Assembly: GCA_003550325.1 (NCBI GenBank)
Contig: QKWP01000422.1
Span: 187,763-251,762 of the forward strand
Direction of reading: 5' to 3'
Source: Gigaspora rosea
Lineage: Eukaryota; Glomeromycota; Glomeromycetes; Diversisporales; Gigasporaceae
DNA: 64,000 nt
Below the pieces are notes generated by a model that saw only the letters and a program-made list of their open reading frames with translations, was not told where the DNA came from and ran no database searches. The position numbers and the translations under genes were made by a program. Positions 9,961 to 22,580 of this stretch are shown one piece after another. Numbering within the stretch: position 1 is the first letter of the stretch; every line of letters begins with the position of its first letter.

Positions 9961-12900
9961 AATGTAAAAAAATTCAAAAAAAAAATTACTTGCTATTGCA
10001 GTGACACACAGTATGTAGTTAAAATATTAGTTTGTCATAATGTCTATCGTAATTTACTGCAAAAAATTCAATTAAAAAACTTACTTGCTATTGCGGTGAC
10101 ACACAGTATGTAGTTAAAAAAATTGGCAATATCAAATAATGTCTATGTAATTAACTGTAAAAAAATTCAATTAAAAACTTACAGACTATTGTGGTGACAC
10201 ACAGCATGTAGTTAAAGATGTTAGTTTGTCATAATGTTTACTGCAAAAAAATTCAATTAAATAACTTACTCGCTATTACGGTGACACACAGTATGTAGTT
10301 AAAATTACGTTAGTTTATAATGACACTATCGTAGAAAATTCAATTAAAAAACTTACTAGCTATAGTGACACACAGTATGTAGTTAAAGTTATGTTAGTTT
10401 GTAGTAGCATTTATCGTAATGTCTATCATAATTTACTGTAGAAATTCAATTAAATAACTACTTACTGGCTATAGTGGCATATAGTATGTTGGTTTGCATT
10501 GGTGTAATTTACTGCAAAAAATTCAATTAAAAAACTTACTTGCTATTGTGGTGACACACAGTATGCAGTTGTTATGTTAGTTTGTATTGCATTGTCGTAA
10601 TGTCTATTGTAAATAACTGTAAAAATTTCAATTCAAAACTTACAAGCTATTGCGATGACACACAGTATATAGTTGAAGTTATGTTAGTTTGTATTTGCAT
10701 TATCATAATGTCTCGTAATTTACTGTAAAAATTCAATTAAAAAACTTACGAGCTATTGCGGTGACACAGTATATAGTTGAAGTTATGTTAGCTTGTATTA
10801 GTGTTATCGTAATGCCTATCGTAATTTACTGTAAAAAAATCAATTAAAAGCCTTACTTGCTATTGCGGTGATACACAGTATGTAATTAAAGTCACGTTGG
10901 TTTGCATTGACATTATCGTTGATGTCTATGGTAATTTAACTGTAAAAAATTCATTTAAAAAAACTTACGTGCTATTGCGGTGACATACAGTATGTAGTTA
11001 AAGTTATGTTAGTTGTATTGACATTATTGTAATGTCTATCGTGATTTACTGTGGAAAATTCATCCATAAAAACTTACCAACTATTGCGGTGACACACAGT
11101 ATGTAGTTTAAGTTATGTTAGTTTGTATTGACATTATCGTTTGATGCCTATCGTTCAATTAAAACTTACTAGCTATAGTGACACATAACATGTAGTTATG
11201 TTAGTTTGTATTGGCATTTATCGTGATGTCTATCGTAATTTGTGTAAAACAATTCAATAAAAACTTACTCGCTATTGCGGTGATACACAGTATGTAGTTG
11301 AAATTATGTTAGTTTGTATTGGCATTGTCGTAATTTACTGTAAAAAATTCAATTAAAAAAACTTACTAGCTATAGTGATATACAGTATGTAGTTAAAGTT
11401 ATGTTAGTTTGTATTGGCATTTATCGTAATGCCTATCGTAATTTACTGTAAAAAATTCATTTAAAAACTTACTAGCTATAGTGATACACAGTACATATAT
11501 AGTTAATGTTATGTTAGTTATATTGACATTATCGTATTGTAATGTCTATCGTAATTAACTGTAGAAGATTCAATTAAAAGACTTACCCGCTATTGTGGTG
11601 ACACAGCACGAGTTAAATTTGTTTTGGCATTATTGTAATGTCTATCGCAATTTACTGTAAAAAAATTCAATTAAAACACTTACGAGCTATTGCGGTGACA
11701 CACAGTATATAGTTTATGTTAGTTTGTATTGGCATTATCGTAATGTCTATCGTAACTTACTGTAAAAATTCAATTAAAAAACTTACAGACTACACACAAT
11801 ATATAGTTAAAGTGTCAGTTTGTATTGGCATAATCGTAATGTCTATCGTAAATTTACTGTAAAAAATTCAATTAAAAACTTACAGGCTATTGTGGTGATA
11901 CATAGTATATAGTTAAAGTTAGTTTGTATTGCATTGCATTATCGTAATTTACTGTAAAAAATTCAATCAAAAAACTTACAAGCTATTGCGGAGACACATA
12001 GCATATAGTTGAAGCTATATTAGTTTGTATTGGCATTTATCGTAATGTTTATCGTAATTTACTGTAAAAAATTCAATTAAAAAACTTACTAGCTATAGTG
12101 ATACACAGTATGTAGTTAAAGTTATGTTAAACATTTATCGTAATTTACTGTAAAAATTCAATTAAAAAACTTACTAGCTATAGTGACACACAGTATGCAA
12201 TGAAAGTTCTGTCAGTTTGTATTGGCATTATCGTTGATATTTATAGTAATTTACTGTAAAAAGTTCAATTAAAAAACTTACTGGCTGTAGTGACACACAG
12301 TATGTAATTAAAGTTTTGTTAGTTTATATTGGCATTATCGTTGATACCTATCATAATTGATCCGGAGCGTAGCAAAGAAATACAAAATTACGTTTTTGAT
12401 GATTTCGACCCAAAATAGGTACTTTTTTGATGCATCTGCATAAATATCATGAAGACCATATCAAAAACGTAATTTGGAAATTTTTTGACCGTGTTCAATC
12501 AGTGTAACAAATCATGTATTTCACGCGTTTGTGTAATAAGATGATCATACGATTGCTCCGGATCTCATAATTTTAAGCTTACTTGCTATTGCGGTGACAC
12601 ACAGTATGTGGTTAAAGTTATGTTATGTTCGTATGTATTGCATTTTCGTAACGTTTATCGTAATTTACTAAAAAAATTCAATTAAAAAACTTACTTCCTA
12701 TGGTGACACGCAGTATGTAGTTGAATATGTTAGTTTGGATTGACATATTATCATAATGTCTATCGTAATTTACTGTAAAAAAAAAAAACTTACTCGCTAA
12801 TTGCAGTGACACATAGTATTTAATTAAAGTCATGTCATTTTCTATTGGTATTATTGTTGATGTTTATCGTAGTTTACTGTAAAAAATTCATTTAAAAAAC

Positions 12901-14365
12901 TTACTAGCTATAGTATGTAGTTAAAGTTATGTTAGTTTATATTGTCATTATCGTAATGCCTATCGTAATTCACTGTAAAAAAAAATCAATTAAAAAACTT
13001 ACGAGCTATTGCGGTAATACACAGTACGTAGTTAAAAATTATAGTTTATATTGGCATTATCGTAATGCTATCATAATTTACTGCAATTAAAAAACTTACT
13101 AGCTATAGTATGTGTTGAAGTTATGTTAGTTTGTATTGGCATTATCGTAATGTCTATCATAATTTACTGTAAGAAATTCAATTAAAAAACTTACAAGCTA
13201 TTGTGACACAGTATGTAGTTAAAGGTTATATTAATTTATATTGACACTATCGTAATGTCTATCATAATTTACTGCAACAAATTTAATTACAGTAAAAAAC
13301 TTACTCGCTATTACGGTGGCACACATTATGTAGTTAAAGTTAGTTTATATTGGCATTATCATAATGTCTATCGTAAAAAATTGAAATAAACAACTTACAG
13401 ACTATTGTGGTGACACACAATATGTAGTTAAAGTTATGATTTGTATTGGCATTATCGTAATGTCTATCGTAATTTACTGCAAACAATTCAATTAAAAAAC
13501 CTACCGGCTATTGCGGTGACACATAATATGTTAGTTTGTATTGGCATTATCAGAATGTCTATCCTAATTTACTGTAAAAAATGTAAAAAATTCAATTAAA
13601 AACTTACAAACTATTGTGGTGACGCACAGTATGTAGTTGAAGTTATGTTAGCTTGTATTGGCATTATCGTAAAGTCTATCGTAATTTACTGTAAAAAATT
13701 CAATTAAAAACTTACGAGCTATTGCGGCGACACACAGTATATATGTTAAAGTTATGTTAGCATTATCAGTTATCGTGATGCCTATAGTATTTTGCTTTAA
13801 ATAATTCAATTAAAAGCTTACTCGCTATTGCGGTGACACACAATATGTAGTTAAAGTTATGTTAATTTGTATTGGCATTTATCGTAATGTCTATCGTACT
13901 GTAAAAATTCAATTGAAAAATTTACTTGCTATTGTGGTGACATACAATATGTAATTAAAGTTATATTAGGCATTTTCGTAATGTCTATCGTAAAAAATTC
14001 AATTAAAAAACTTACAGACTTTTGTGGTGACATATAGTATGTAGTTAAAGGTATGTTAGTTTGCATTGGCATTATCGTAATGCCTATCATAATTCACTGT
14101 AAAAATTCAATTAAAAATCTTACTCGCTAATGCGGTGACATACAATATGTAGTTAAAGTTATGTTAATTTGTATTAGCATTATCATAATGTCTATCGTAA
14201 TTTACTGTAAAAATTCAACTAAAAACTTACGAGCTATTGCGGTGATACACAGTAGTTAAGGTTATGTTAGTTTGCATTGGCATTATCGTAATGTCTACCG
14301 TAATTTACTGTAAAAAGTTCATTTAAAAAACTTACAACCTATTTATTGTGTTGACACGTGTGGTT
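9961..14365. repeat. satellite array, unit about 109 bp, roughly 40 copies
   Basis: Each unit contains, in plus-strand order, GTGACACACAGTATGTAGTT, AAAGTTATGTTAGTTTGTAT, TGGCATTATCGTAATGTC, TATCGTAATTTACTGTAAAA and AATTCAATTAAAAAACTTAC. Copies differ by substitutions and indels of a few bases to tens of bases. The array fills the whole space between the SPRY-TPR gene and the kinase, both minus strand. On the minus strand every unit carries GTAAG followed 20-odd bases later by TTTTTTACAG, a donor/acceptor-like pair. All three minus frames of a consensus unit contain stops, so it does not encode a repeat protein. One MITE is inserted at 12359-12564. Confidence 0.92.
12359..12564. mobile_element. 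206-bp MITE inserted in the satellite
   Basis: The termini GATCCGGAGCGTAGC and (reverse-complemented) GATCCGGAGCAATC are flanked by a perfect 8-bp duplication, TCATAATT (12351-12358 and 12565-12572). An 8-bp duplication fits hAT-type elements. The satellite phase resumes immediately on both sides. A diverged relative is at 31103-31366. Confidence 0.85.
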
Positions 14366-14425
14366 GAGTTATTGATCCAGCTTTAAACTTTCTAAGAAAC
14401 CAAAATTTACAAACACATGTTATAC

Positions 14426-15900
14426 TTACAATCCTTTAACTAATTCATAGGCCTTCGTTGTCCATATATCTTTTGGTTTAATTTTTAATAATTCACTCAA
14501 GTCAGCAATTGATTCATTGTACCTTTTCATCATATAATTAATTTCTCCTCGATATTTTAGTGCTGTTATGTTATCTGGTTCAATTTCTAGCACCCTAGTT
14601 AAATCTTTCAATGCTTTATCATATTCACCCATAATAAAATATATTTTCCCTCGATAGTTTAATTCAAATACATTTTGTTTTTTTTCTAACGATTTTGTTA
14701 ATTCACCTCTTAAACTAATCAATGCATTTTCGTATCCACCCATGATGTAATAAGTCTTTCCTTGATATTCTAATATTAATGAATTATTTGATTTTTTACT
14801 AATGTCTTCATTAGTCATTGCTGTAAATTGAAATGGACATATAAACAAGGTTAAATTTTAAATAAACTAAAAAAAAAAAAAGATCGAACTCCTTTACAAA
14901 TCTACCAGAATATTTGAACATTTCACGGCCGAAATTCACTTCTACAGATCCGCCTTGTGTGCGAAATCCAACGCAAGGATATAGAACGCCTTTCCAATTG
15001 TCAGGTAGATTGCACGCAATTCCTAAAATTAATTATAAATATTAAATTTTTACCTTATCTGTTTGAAAATATAAAATTTCCCATGTGTTAATTACCCAAG
15101 TTAATTCCATTTTTAGTATAAAATACCATCTTGTTTATGAGATTTAAATAGCATCCAATAATATCACCGGTAGTATATGTTGGTCCATATTGTTCGCCGT
15201 TTCCAGAACAAAAAGAAAGTCCATCGTCACCATGGTAACCACACCCCCATACTTTATTTTTCTTATTTTCCTTAGATTCTTGTCCTAAGGTATATTATGT
15301 TATTGATGTTAATTTATATTAATAAGAAAATAAAATAAAAACAGTTACTACCAGGCATGAGCATGTCATTTATATAATCTGTTTTTATATTTGAATTGCC
15401 TATTTCTTTATCGTTTTGCTTTGTACAATATCCGACTCCAATCATTCTATCAAGAAATGTAATAAAACATTATAAAAAAAAAATTGCCAGAACAAAGGTA
15501 TGTTTATGACATGAAATAATTAACGTACCCATTTTTTCCTTTATTTATAATTTTAATTTCAAAGTAAAATATCCCACTCTGTGAAGGAATTGGATGATTT
15601 GCTCGAATTATAACAGCTTTATTATCATCAGGACCTTTAACAAAGTTTTTTTTTTAAAATAAGATTAGCAGCTATGTATTATTCTTTAATTAAACTACAA
15701 ACGAATAAAAACTTAAATCGAGATATTAATTCAGATGGTGATGTTTTTGTGAGATTTCTCATTCTCATTCTTATCTTACCATTATAATTCACTTTCAGTC
15801 CACTTGAATCTATGTTAACAAACGGTGAATTATTTTCAATATCCCATGCAGTCGGTAAAACAATATCATTGAATGGAGTCGTTAATTCTAAAATTTCCAT
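14426..15900 (-). CDS. SPRY domain-TPR fusion protein
   Basis: The exons 15780-15900, 15529-15634, 15352-15446, 15096-15284, 14906-15022 and 14426-14820 join through GT-AG introns to exactly 341 codons (340 aa). Residues about 1-205 form a RanBPM-like SPRY domain: [90 protein letters not shown] and [19 protein letters not shown]. The last exon adds three to four tetratricopeptide repeats ([20 protein letters not shown], then the [20 protein letters not shown] unit). Both domains mediate protein-protein contacts, so an adaptor or scaffold role, for example in ubiquitin-ligase complexes, is plausible but inferred. It reads toward the satellite and the kinase. Confidence 0.87.
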
Positions 15901-16730
15901 TTTATTAAAATTCTTTCAGGTTTTTTGTCTAGATGATTAATAGACACCGATTTTATACGTACAAGCATTTAGACCACTCCAAGCTGATTCTTTGTTTAAC
16001 ATAACATCGAATAGCACATAAGGGAGAGATAAAATAAACAACAACTAAAAAAATTCCGGTAATTCTATTGGCTGTAAAAAAATATAAAAATATAAAGAGC
16101 AAATGCTGGAATTTTATTAGTTAATCCGATGCTATGTTTCATGTAAAACAGAGGGTGAGTATCTTAAACAAAGAATTAAATTGGACTGGCCTTATCGTTA
16201 ATATCGCGTTATAGAGGGTTTATGTGATTTGCTTTTACAAAAGAGGCGCACAACTAAATACATATGAAGATACAAGTAGTCTTAATAATCTGAGTTATCC
16301 TTTATTAATTTGTATGTGCGGATGACCAACAGAGGAAAACTATCGATTCGGGGGAATACTGGACTTATTTATATGTTTAGTCTATTAATCGGGAACTATT
16401 ATATTTATTAGCAATACTCTATCTACTAAATCCAATATTTATACTCGGCCTAATATAACTGATATGTATGATAGAACTAATAATAATAAAATATATTAGA
16501 TCTATTAAAATTAGGACGTTCTCAAACACCTCACTTAATTGATTAAACAGAGAATCTGATTGGTCTATATTATAAAACTGGCCAATCAGATTCCTTATTG
16601 AATCCATTGAAAGAGGTGCTGCATTTGTGGTCTGAGGTGACATTACGGTCAATTAACTACATTATTTATGAGGTCTCGTGACTTATTCTGCCAATGGGTC
16701 TAACAGCCTGACATTCGTATGATTGACTGA
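15901..16730. other. intergenic; short hairpin
   Basis: AATCTGATTGG (16551-16561) and CCAATCAGATT (16577-16587) form a small hairpin with a 15-base loop. The 77-residue minus frame over it (16419-16652) shows no family feature and is not annotated. Nothing else is seen. Confidence 0.45.
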
Positions 16731-16745
16731 TGTTAAATCAATTGC

Positions 16746-16892
16746 CCGGGTACGTACGTACACTGTGCAGATTGACCTTAATTGTTCTTGTCGTTATTCA
16801 AAATTTTCCAATGGAAATCTTGTAACACGCACCAAAAAATTCTTGTCATACGTACGTACGTAACACAAAATTACCTACGTACGCACGTACCT
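16746..16892. repeat. cluster of CGTACGTA tracts
   Basis: Three tracts lie within 150 bp: GTACGTACGTAC (16748-16759), ATACGTACGTACGTAAC (16848-16864) and TACGTACGCACGTAC (16876-16890). GTAC/CGTA self-complementary runs are otherwise absent here except at 1803-1819. Confidence 0.7.
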
Positions 16893-16979
16893 ATTAGACA
16901 TTATACGTAGGCTCAATTGTGAAAACATATAATCTTTAATAACTCGAAATTTTGAAAAGAAAATTTCTTAGCGTACACG

Positions 16980-17230
16980 GTGTGTATTGTACATGGGTAT
17001 TAATTTTATTAATAATTCTCTAATTTGCAAATTTCGCGTAACATGCAACGAAAAGTTAAACTTTTGCTTATGGTTAGGGTAAGGGCGAATTTGGGATTGG
17101 GGTAAGGTATAGTTTATACCAAAATTTCGCAATTAATTTTTTCGTTAAAAGCAAACAGTAGTTTCATAATCGAAATTTGAGATATCAGTTGATGTTATAT
17201 TGCCGTGTTGTGAAATTGCCTTTGGAAAAA
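16980..17230. mobile_element. relic sharing the interior of the 3024-3393 MITE
   Basis: TTGCTTATGGTTAGGGTAAG at 17065 onward, then AATTTCGCAATTAATTTTTT and AGTAGTTTCATAATC, follow the same order as the interior of the MITE at 3024-3393 and the copy at 43100-43290. No intact termini were found here. Confidence 0.5.
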
Positions 17231-17362
17231 TACTTACTAAAAAACTATCGTTATATGTAAGGCTTTAATTAAACTGTTTATACTGTTTATTTCTATTATT
17301 TATTTGTAAAAAAAAAAAAAAGGGAAAATTTAAAGATTATATAGTTGATCTAAATTGACGAT

Positions 17363-17680
17363 TCTAGGCATCTCTGGTCAGAGATATTTAGTTAATAAAT
17401 CTCTGGCCCGAAGCTATGTCCGATCGTATAACTTAATTAGGGTTAGGGCAAAGGCAAGTTATATAAGCAAAATCGCTTTCCCAACATCCGCAATAGGTTT
17501 AGATAGCCGATTTTGATATTTTTCACATTTTTTACTTTTTCACGCTTTTTGTTGTTGACTGTTTTGCGATGATAGTCCTTCATGCTACACGAAAACGGCT
17601 GTCACGTGGTGATTTTGCATTTTAATTGGCTTTTAGGTCCGAAATATTATCGTTAGGCATCACTATCCAGAGATGCCTAG
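17363..17680. mobile_element. inverted-repeat element, about 318 bp
   Basis: CTAGGCATCTCTGG at the left and CCAGAGATGCCTAG at the right are exact reverse complements. The interior has further self-complementary CTCTGG/CCAGAG blocks. No clear target duplication. The following 17681-18600 is AT-rich with nothing recognised. Confidence 0.55.
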
Positions 17681-18612
17681 AAATACCCATTTCACGGTTC
17701 CTATGCCTATAACATTTCTGACTAAAATTTTTACTGATGACGTAATGGGCGTGAAAATTTTTTGATATTTCATGCCACTGCGTCTCACTTCGCAAAAAAT
17801 CACAAGCTGATCAAATCTAACTCAGTAGAAAAGAGCGATAATAATTCTGTAACAAAATGTTTTATGGTAATTCATAATAGAAATTACAGTAATTTATTTG
17901 CAAACCAGCGCAGCCTTAACAACATACCATGTATCACTTAAATAATGAGTAAGTTATTTCTATTCACTTATTTGTTAATTCAATAGTTACATATTATGTT
18001 ATTAATATACCTTAATTTAGTAACAAGATATTTATTAATTAAAATATTGAAAAGCTATTTATTACTGGAAAAAAAACTTAAAATTTGATGATGTTATTTA
18101 ACAGGGCACCGGTGGCACCCCAATCTACTCTTGTAGTTCATAAAATTATTATTTAACTTTACAATTGAATAATGAACCTTTTTCGAAATATTGTAATTAT
18201 TTGTTAATTTATTTAAAATTACAAATATCTTATTTATAAATAGCTATTGCTATTTCTAGAAACATTCTGTTGTGAAAATTATATAAATATTTTGAGTCAA
18301 ACTTAATAAATATTAAAAAAAGAATAGATTAAGTTATATAAATTACATAAAATGTAGTTAAATTACTAAGGATTATACTGCATAGTAGGTTACTTGGTAT
18401 AACAACAATAAGTTATATGATATAATTATAGTATAATAGCCTAAGAACCGTATAAAATCGTATAATTTAGTGCCAATTCATCTCTCCAATACTATATTAA
18501 TTACATCAAAATTACATGATTAGAATGCTAAATTCAATTGATAAGAATCATTGAATTTTGGTTTAATATTTCCTATTCTTATTAACAATACAAAGAAAAA
18601 TTAAGATATCAA

Positions 18613-20297
18613 TTAACTATCTTCGTCTCCAAGTTCTTCAACTAGTAAATTCATTTAAAGCAAAAATTTGTTATGATATAGTTGAAATTTATAGCACGAT
18701 TAAGATATAACTTACTTGTTTCATCTAAAGTAAGAGCGGCAAGAGATGCTATCAAAGTAATAAAAAAAAAATGAAAGATATAATTAATAATTAGCATAAA
18801 TAAAAATGGTGAGGAAATATCCATATACCAGTAAAGACTTGGGAGCTCAAAGAAAAATTAATCCCTGGGAATGAAATAAGACGACTAGAATTATATGCTT
18901 CAGGATGTCTTGATGATTTTGGTTCATCATAATTTTGGCGCCTTTCTATATTTTCATCAGCTTCTCTAAATTCTAGAGTTGCTTTACATATTTCATCATC
19001 ATTATTATCATCATCATCTTCTTCAAATGTCTTTTCTTCTTCTTCGTCATAATAATAATAACTACATTTCTTTTTCCAGATTCCAAGGGTTTCTTTAAGT
19101 TTTAAAGCGGTCGGTCTTTCTAAAGGATTTGAATCCCAACATTTTTTCATTAATAAAGCATAAGATTTTGGAGTGTTTTCAACGATTTTTGGTCTAATTC
19201 CTTGAATTATTTTGAGGTAGAGATTCATATCATAAGGAAAATCATCAAAAGGTTGTCTTCCAGAAGTAAGCTCCCACATGATCATTCCAAAACTATATAC
19301 ATCAGCAGCCGGTGTATATAGTTCACCTTTTAAAACCTCTGGGGCTACATAAGGCAGTATACCATAAACTTCACCCTTACTTGTTGACTTATTCACTGGC
19401 TGTGAAAGGCCTAAATCGCTTATTAATAAAGTGCGGTAATTGGAGAATATTTCCACTATGTAAATCACGATGTACAAGTCCTTGTTGATGAATCACTACG
19501 AGGCCATTTATTATTTCTAATAATCTCCTTAACCGCACATACCAATTTTTTTGAATTAGACTTTTTAATTCATCTCTTAAGCTTCCGTTTGCAGCATATT
19601 CCATTGCTACCATGTAATTGGATGTTTCAGGATCTTTAGTAATTCCAATTAATCGGATTAATGAAAAATTACTAGCTTTATAACATTTTAAATGGGTTTT
19701 CCACTTTAAACGGTTCAAATAAATCAAGCAATTTTAATGAGAATCAATTTAACTGGACTTATAATAATATATAACGTAAATATGTACCTCATTCAAGAAA
19801 TCCTCTCCAACATTTGACGAATCATGTAAACATTTTAAAGCCACAGATAATCCAAAGGTACCAGTATAAATGTTATCAATTGTTGTAAGAAACTCACATT
19901 TGTCGCCATAGATAAATTTATATCTTTCCCATTGTTGTGTTTCATTATCCCATCCTGTTATAGGGCCATCAATCCAAATGGCTTTATAGATGGTGCTATA
20001 TCCACCTTTAGCAACATAGGTGACATGTTTTAATTTTTCATAAGGTATCCATTCTAACACTTCACGTTTATCCATCGCATCTAATTGAGCATATTGAATA
20101 AATTTATCGATATGTTCATTACCACTTGTCCAATTACCGAAATTCTGACGAAATCTTTCCGCATTACACGTATGACACCAATCAGCGTTTGTGTTTGGTT
20201 TACTACAATCTAGACACATCCCATAATCATTTTTAACAAATTCAAAACCTGAACTGGTACCAAGAGATAGTAGTTTTAGTGTTGAACTCATCATCAT
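18613..20297 (-). pseudogene. kinase paralogue with zinc-ribbon N-terminus and one frameshift
   Basis: The model is exons 19788-20297, 18829-19703, 18716-18748 and 18613-18641, with all introns GT-AG. The N-terminus carries a Zn-ribbon (CLDCSKPN...WCHTCNAERF), then the WTSGN..IDKFI linker, VAKGGYSTIYKA, catalytic Lys in SVALKCL, HRDLHSGN, DLG (ISDLGLSQP, in place of DFG), YVAPEVL and DVYSFGMIMWELTSG. An acidic linker and the tail LSSQVFTASLAALTLDET-EELGDEDS complete it. Exon lengths sum to 1447, one more than a multiple of three. The shift falls at about 19439, between HSGNIL and ISDLGL. Everything else is intact, so this is either a very recent pseudogene or a one-base sequence error. A paralogue lies at 8118-9913 on the same strand. 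Confidence 0.82.
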
Positions 20298-21050
20298 AAA
20301 TTAACCGTCAAATAGGAATATTTACCCTTCATAAAAATCAGGATTTTCTTTACTACTAATAAATATAATTTTATAAGACATTTTATCAAATCATAAACTT
20401 GTGATTGAACATGTATGATTACCTATAACTCATACTGCTGACAGCTTATCTTATACGCAGTATATGCCAACAAATGTTAATGCAATAATGTCAAACATAT
20501 AGTCACGTTATAAGGTCACGCCTTAAGGTAGAAAAATCCTAAATGAGATTAAAGAGAAAAAGCTCATCTAAGAGGTGACAAAATTCCTACACAAAAAAAA
20601 ATAAAAATAAAAAAAAAACCTTGCAAATTTTGATGTAGCTATATGTCACGTCCAAACTCTAACCCAATTCTGACCTTTATCTAAATAACAAAAAAATCTT
20701 AGAATTTTATGTATATCTATTTTGTGTTACATGATATTGAACAACACTGTGTGGTTTATACTACGTATCTTTTAACAATATAATAAGAAAAGGGCTTGGA
20801 TTAATATTTGTTGTGCAACTTTATTATTTATTACTATTAACACAGTAAAATTGGCAATTGTTGAATTCAGATCTCAGGATTTGAGCTTTATTTTAATAAT
20901 AATTTGAACACAGTTTGATGAATTGTTACCTAATAAACTTAAAATATCTAATTCTAAATATTTAATCAAGCTGGTAATACAGTAAATTATTAATGAATAC
21001 GAATATAAGAAGTTAAATGCGAAATAATCTGATTATTTTAAATACTGGGG
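20298..21050. other. AT-rich intergenic upstream of the kinase
   Basis: No coding pattern or repeat structure recognised. It should contain the promoter of the minus-strand kinase starting at 20297, but no motif is convincing. Confidence 0.4.
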
Positions 21051-21052
21051 TT

Positions 21053-21855
21053 TCAGAATTAACTTATTTCGAAAATAAGTGGGAGTTTAAAAGGCCCTAT
21101 TTCTTGTTAATTTCCGAAAAAAAAATTAAATAGGTGTAGATGATAAAATTAACTTCTTTTGATATATATTTGCTGATAAACGATTATTTAAATAAATATA
21201 AACCCTACTTTGATCGTTATTCTTACAGATTAAATTTGGTTAAATCAATGTGACACATAAGAATTAAATTAGTAACACTAACTGGCGTCCGATATTAGAT
21301 AAAATAGGTGACTTATTTATTTCGAAAGAAATAAGGGCCATGACATATATTACCTAATATCCATTTACAGTACTATGAGACCAAACCATAATTTCTGCTA
21401 TAAAACCACTAGGACTGAATCAGTTTTGTATTGGATCCTTAACTTGCTTAGAATCAGATTTTTAAGTAAGTACCAGGACAAGAATTTTACATATCTGGTC
21501 TAAAAAATAAATTTTGTCCATTGTTCGGTAGATACCCCCTCCCCCCACCTAAGACCAATCAAAATGCACAATTTGTTACACAAAAAAGTATATTCATATG
21601 TTTAAATAATTCTTGATTTTGATTGGCTAGTATTCTAGATTGTGTAAACTAAGATTTCAGCTAACCCCACCATTGCCCTAACATATAAATAATATTTTTT
21701 TTTAGAGTATATATTTATTTACATAATTGCCTCCGTTAGATTTTTTTATTTAACAAAGCTAAATTTATCACTAGTTACGCTTGATTCGGAATTTTAAACC
21801 AGAAAATAGGATCTTTTAAACACCCACTTATTTTTGAAATAAGTTAACTCTGAAT
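21053..21855. mobile_element. inverted-repeat element, about 0.8 kb
   Basis: The left block CAGAATTAACTTATTTCG / AAAATAAGTGGGAGTTTAAA matches the reverse complement of the right block CAGAGTTAACTTATTTCA / AAAATAAGTGGGTGTTTAAA over about 50 bp with few mismatches. The possible flanking duplication TACTG is weak. No transposase frame inside. Confidence 0.6.
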
Positions 21856-21957
21856 TGCCTACTGTGCATTTATTATAAATGATGAAATAAATGGTTTAAA
21901 TACTTCGATTGATAAAATGATCGTTATTCATAAATGCAAATATGAAACTAAATGAGT

Positions 21958-22092
21958 GCTGCCAAGGAGAAAACCTATCATCGGGCCTTCAATTATATTT
22001 TGTACCGGACACAATCCCTAACAAATTAAATTGACTTTGTCCGGTACAAAATATAAATGAAAGCACGATGGTGGGTTTTCCTTGGCAGCATT
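21958..22092. mobile_element. 135-bp fold-back MITE
   Basis: GCTGCCAAGGAGAAAACC at the left pairs with GGTTTTCCTTGGCAGC at the right. Nearer the centre TTTTGTACCGGACA pairs with TGTCCGGTACAAAA. The arms are about 58 bp around a short AT loop. Confidence 0.65.
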
Positions 22093-22580
22093 CTAATGGT
22101 TTAACTATTTTAGTTGATAACTGACCGTTATCATCATCTCCAAATCATCAGGTGTTGTCAATTAAAACACATAGTGCAAATATTATTTTTCCATTTTTAT
22201 TACAATATTGAACTTAAAAGATGATATTTATCAAAATAATTTATAGTCTCGCCTAACAAATTTCAAAAAATAATTAACACAATTTGTATTCGCGTAATAA
22301 CAAGTACGAATTTCTTTAATCTTCAATTATTGTTTTTGCATATCGATTTATAACCCAGTAAAGAATGACTAAAAAATCAATAAATATATGGAAGATTGAA
22401 CATAAATCTAAGTCAGAATATTTGTAAGATTGTGGCCAATAAGCTTATTTATTTATAGAAACCGGATATTTTACTGACTATTTGCTGGTATCCATCCGAG
22501 GTAACGGATAATCCGATTGATACCGAGTCTAACCCTAATTAAATATAGAAAAAAGTTTTAAGTTCATTTAGTGTAACATT

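Noticed and set aside
9961..14365. Regularly spaced repeats resembling a CRISPR array
   Set aside because: The whole unit repeats, without unique spacers; the context is a eukaryotic satellite.
16419..16652. Minus-strand 77-residue frame
   Set aside because: No family motif, no adjoining exon, and it runs over a hairpin.
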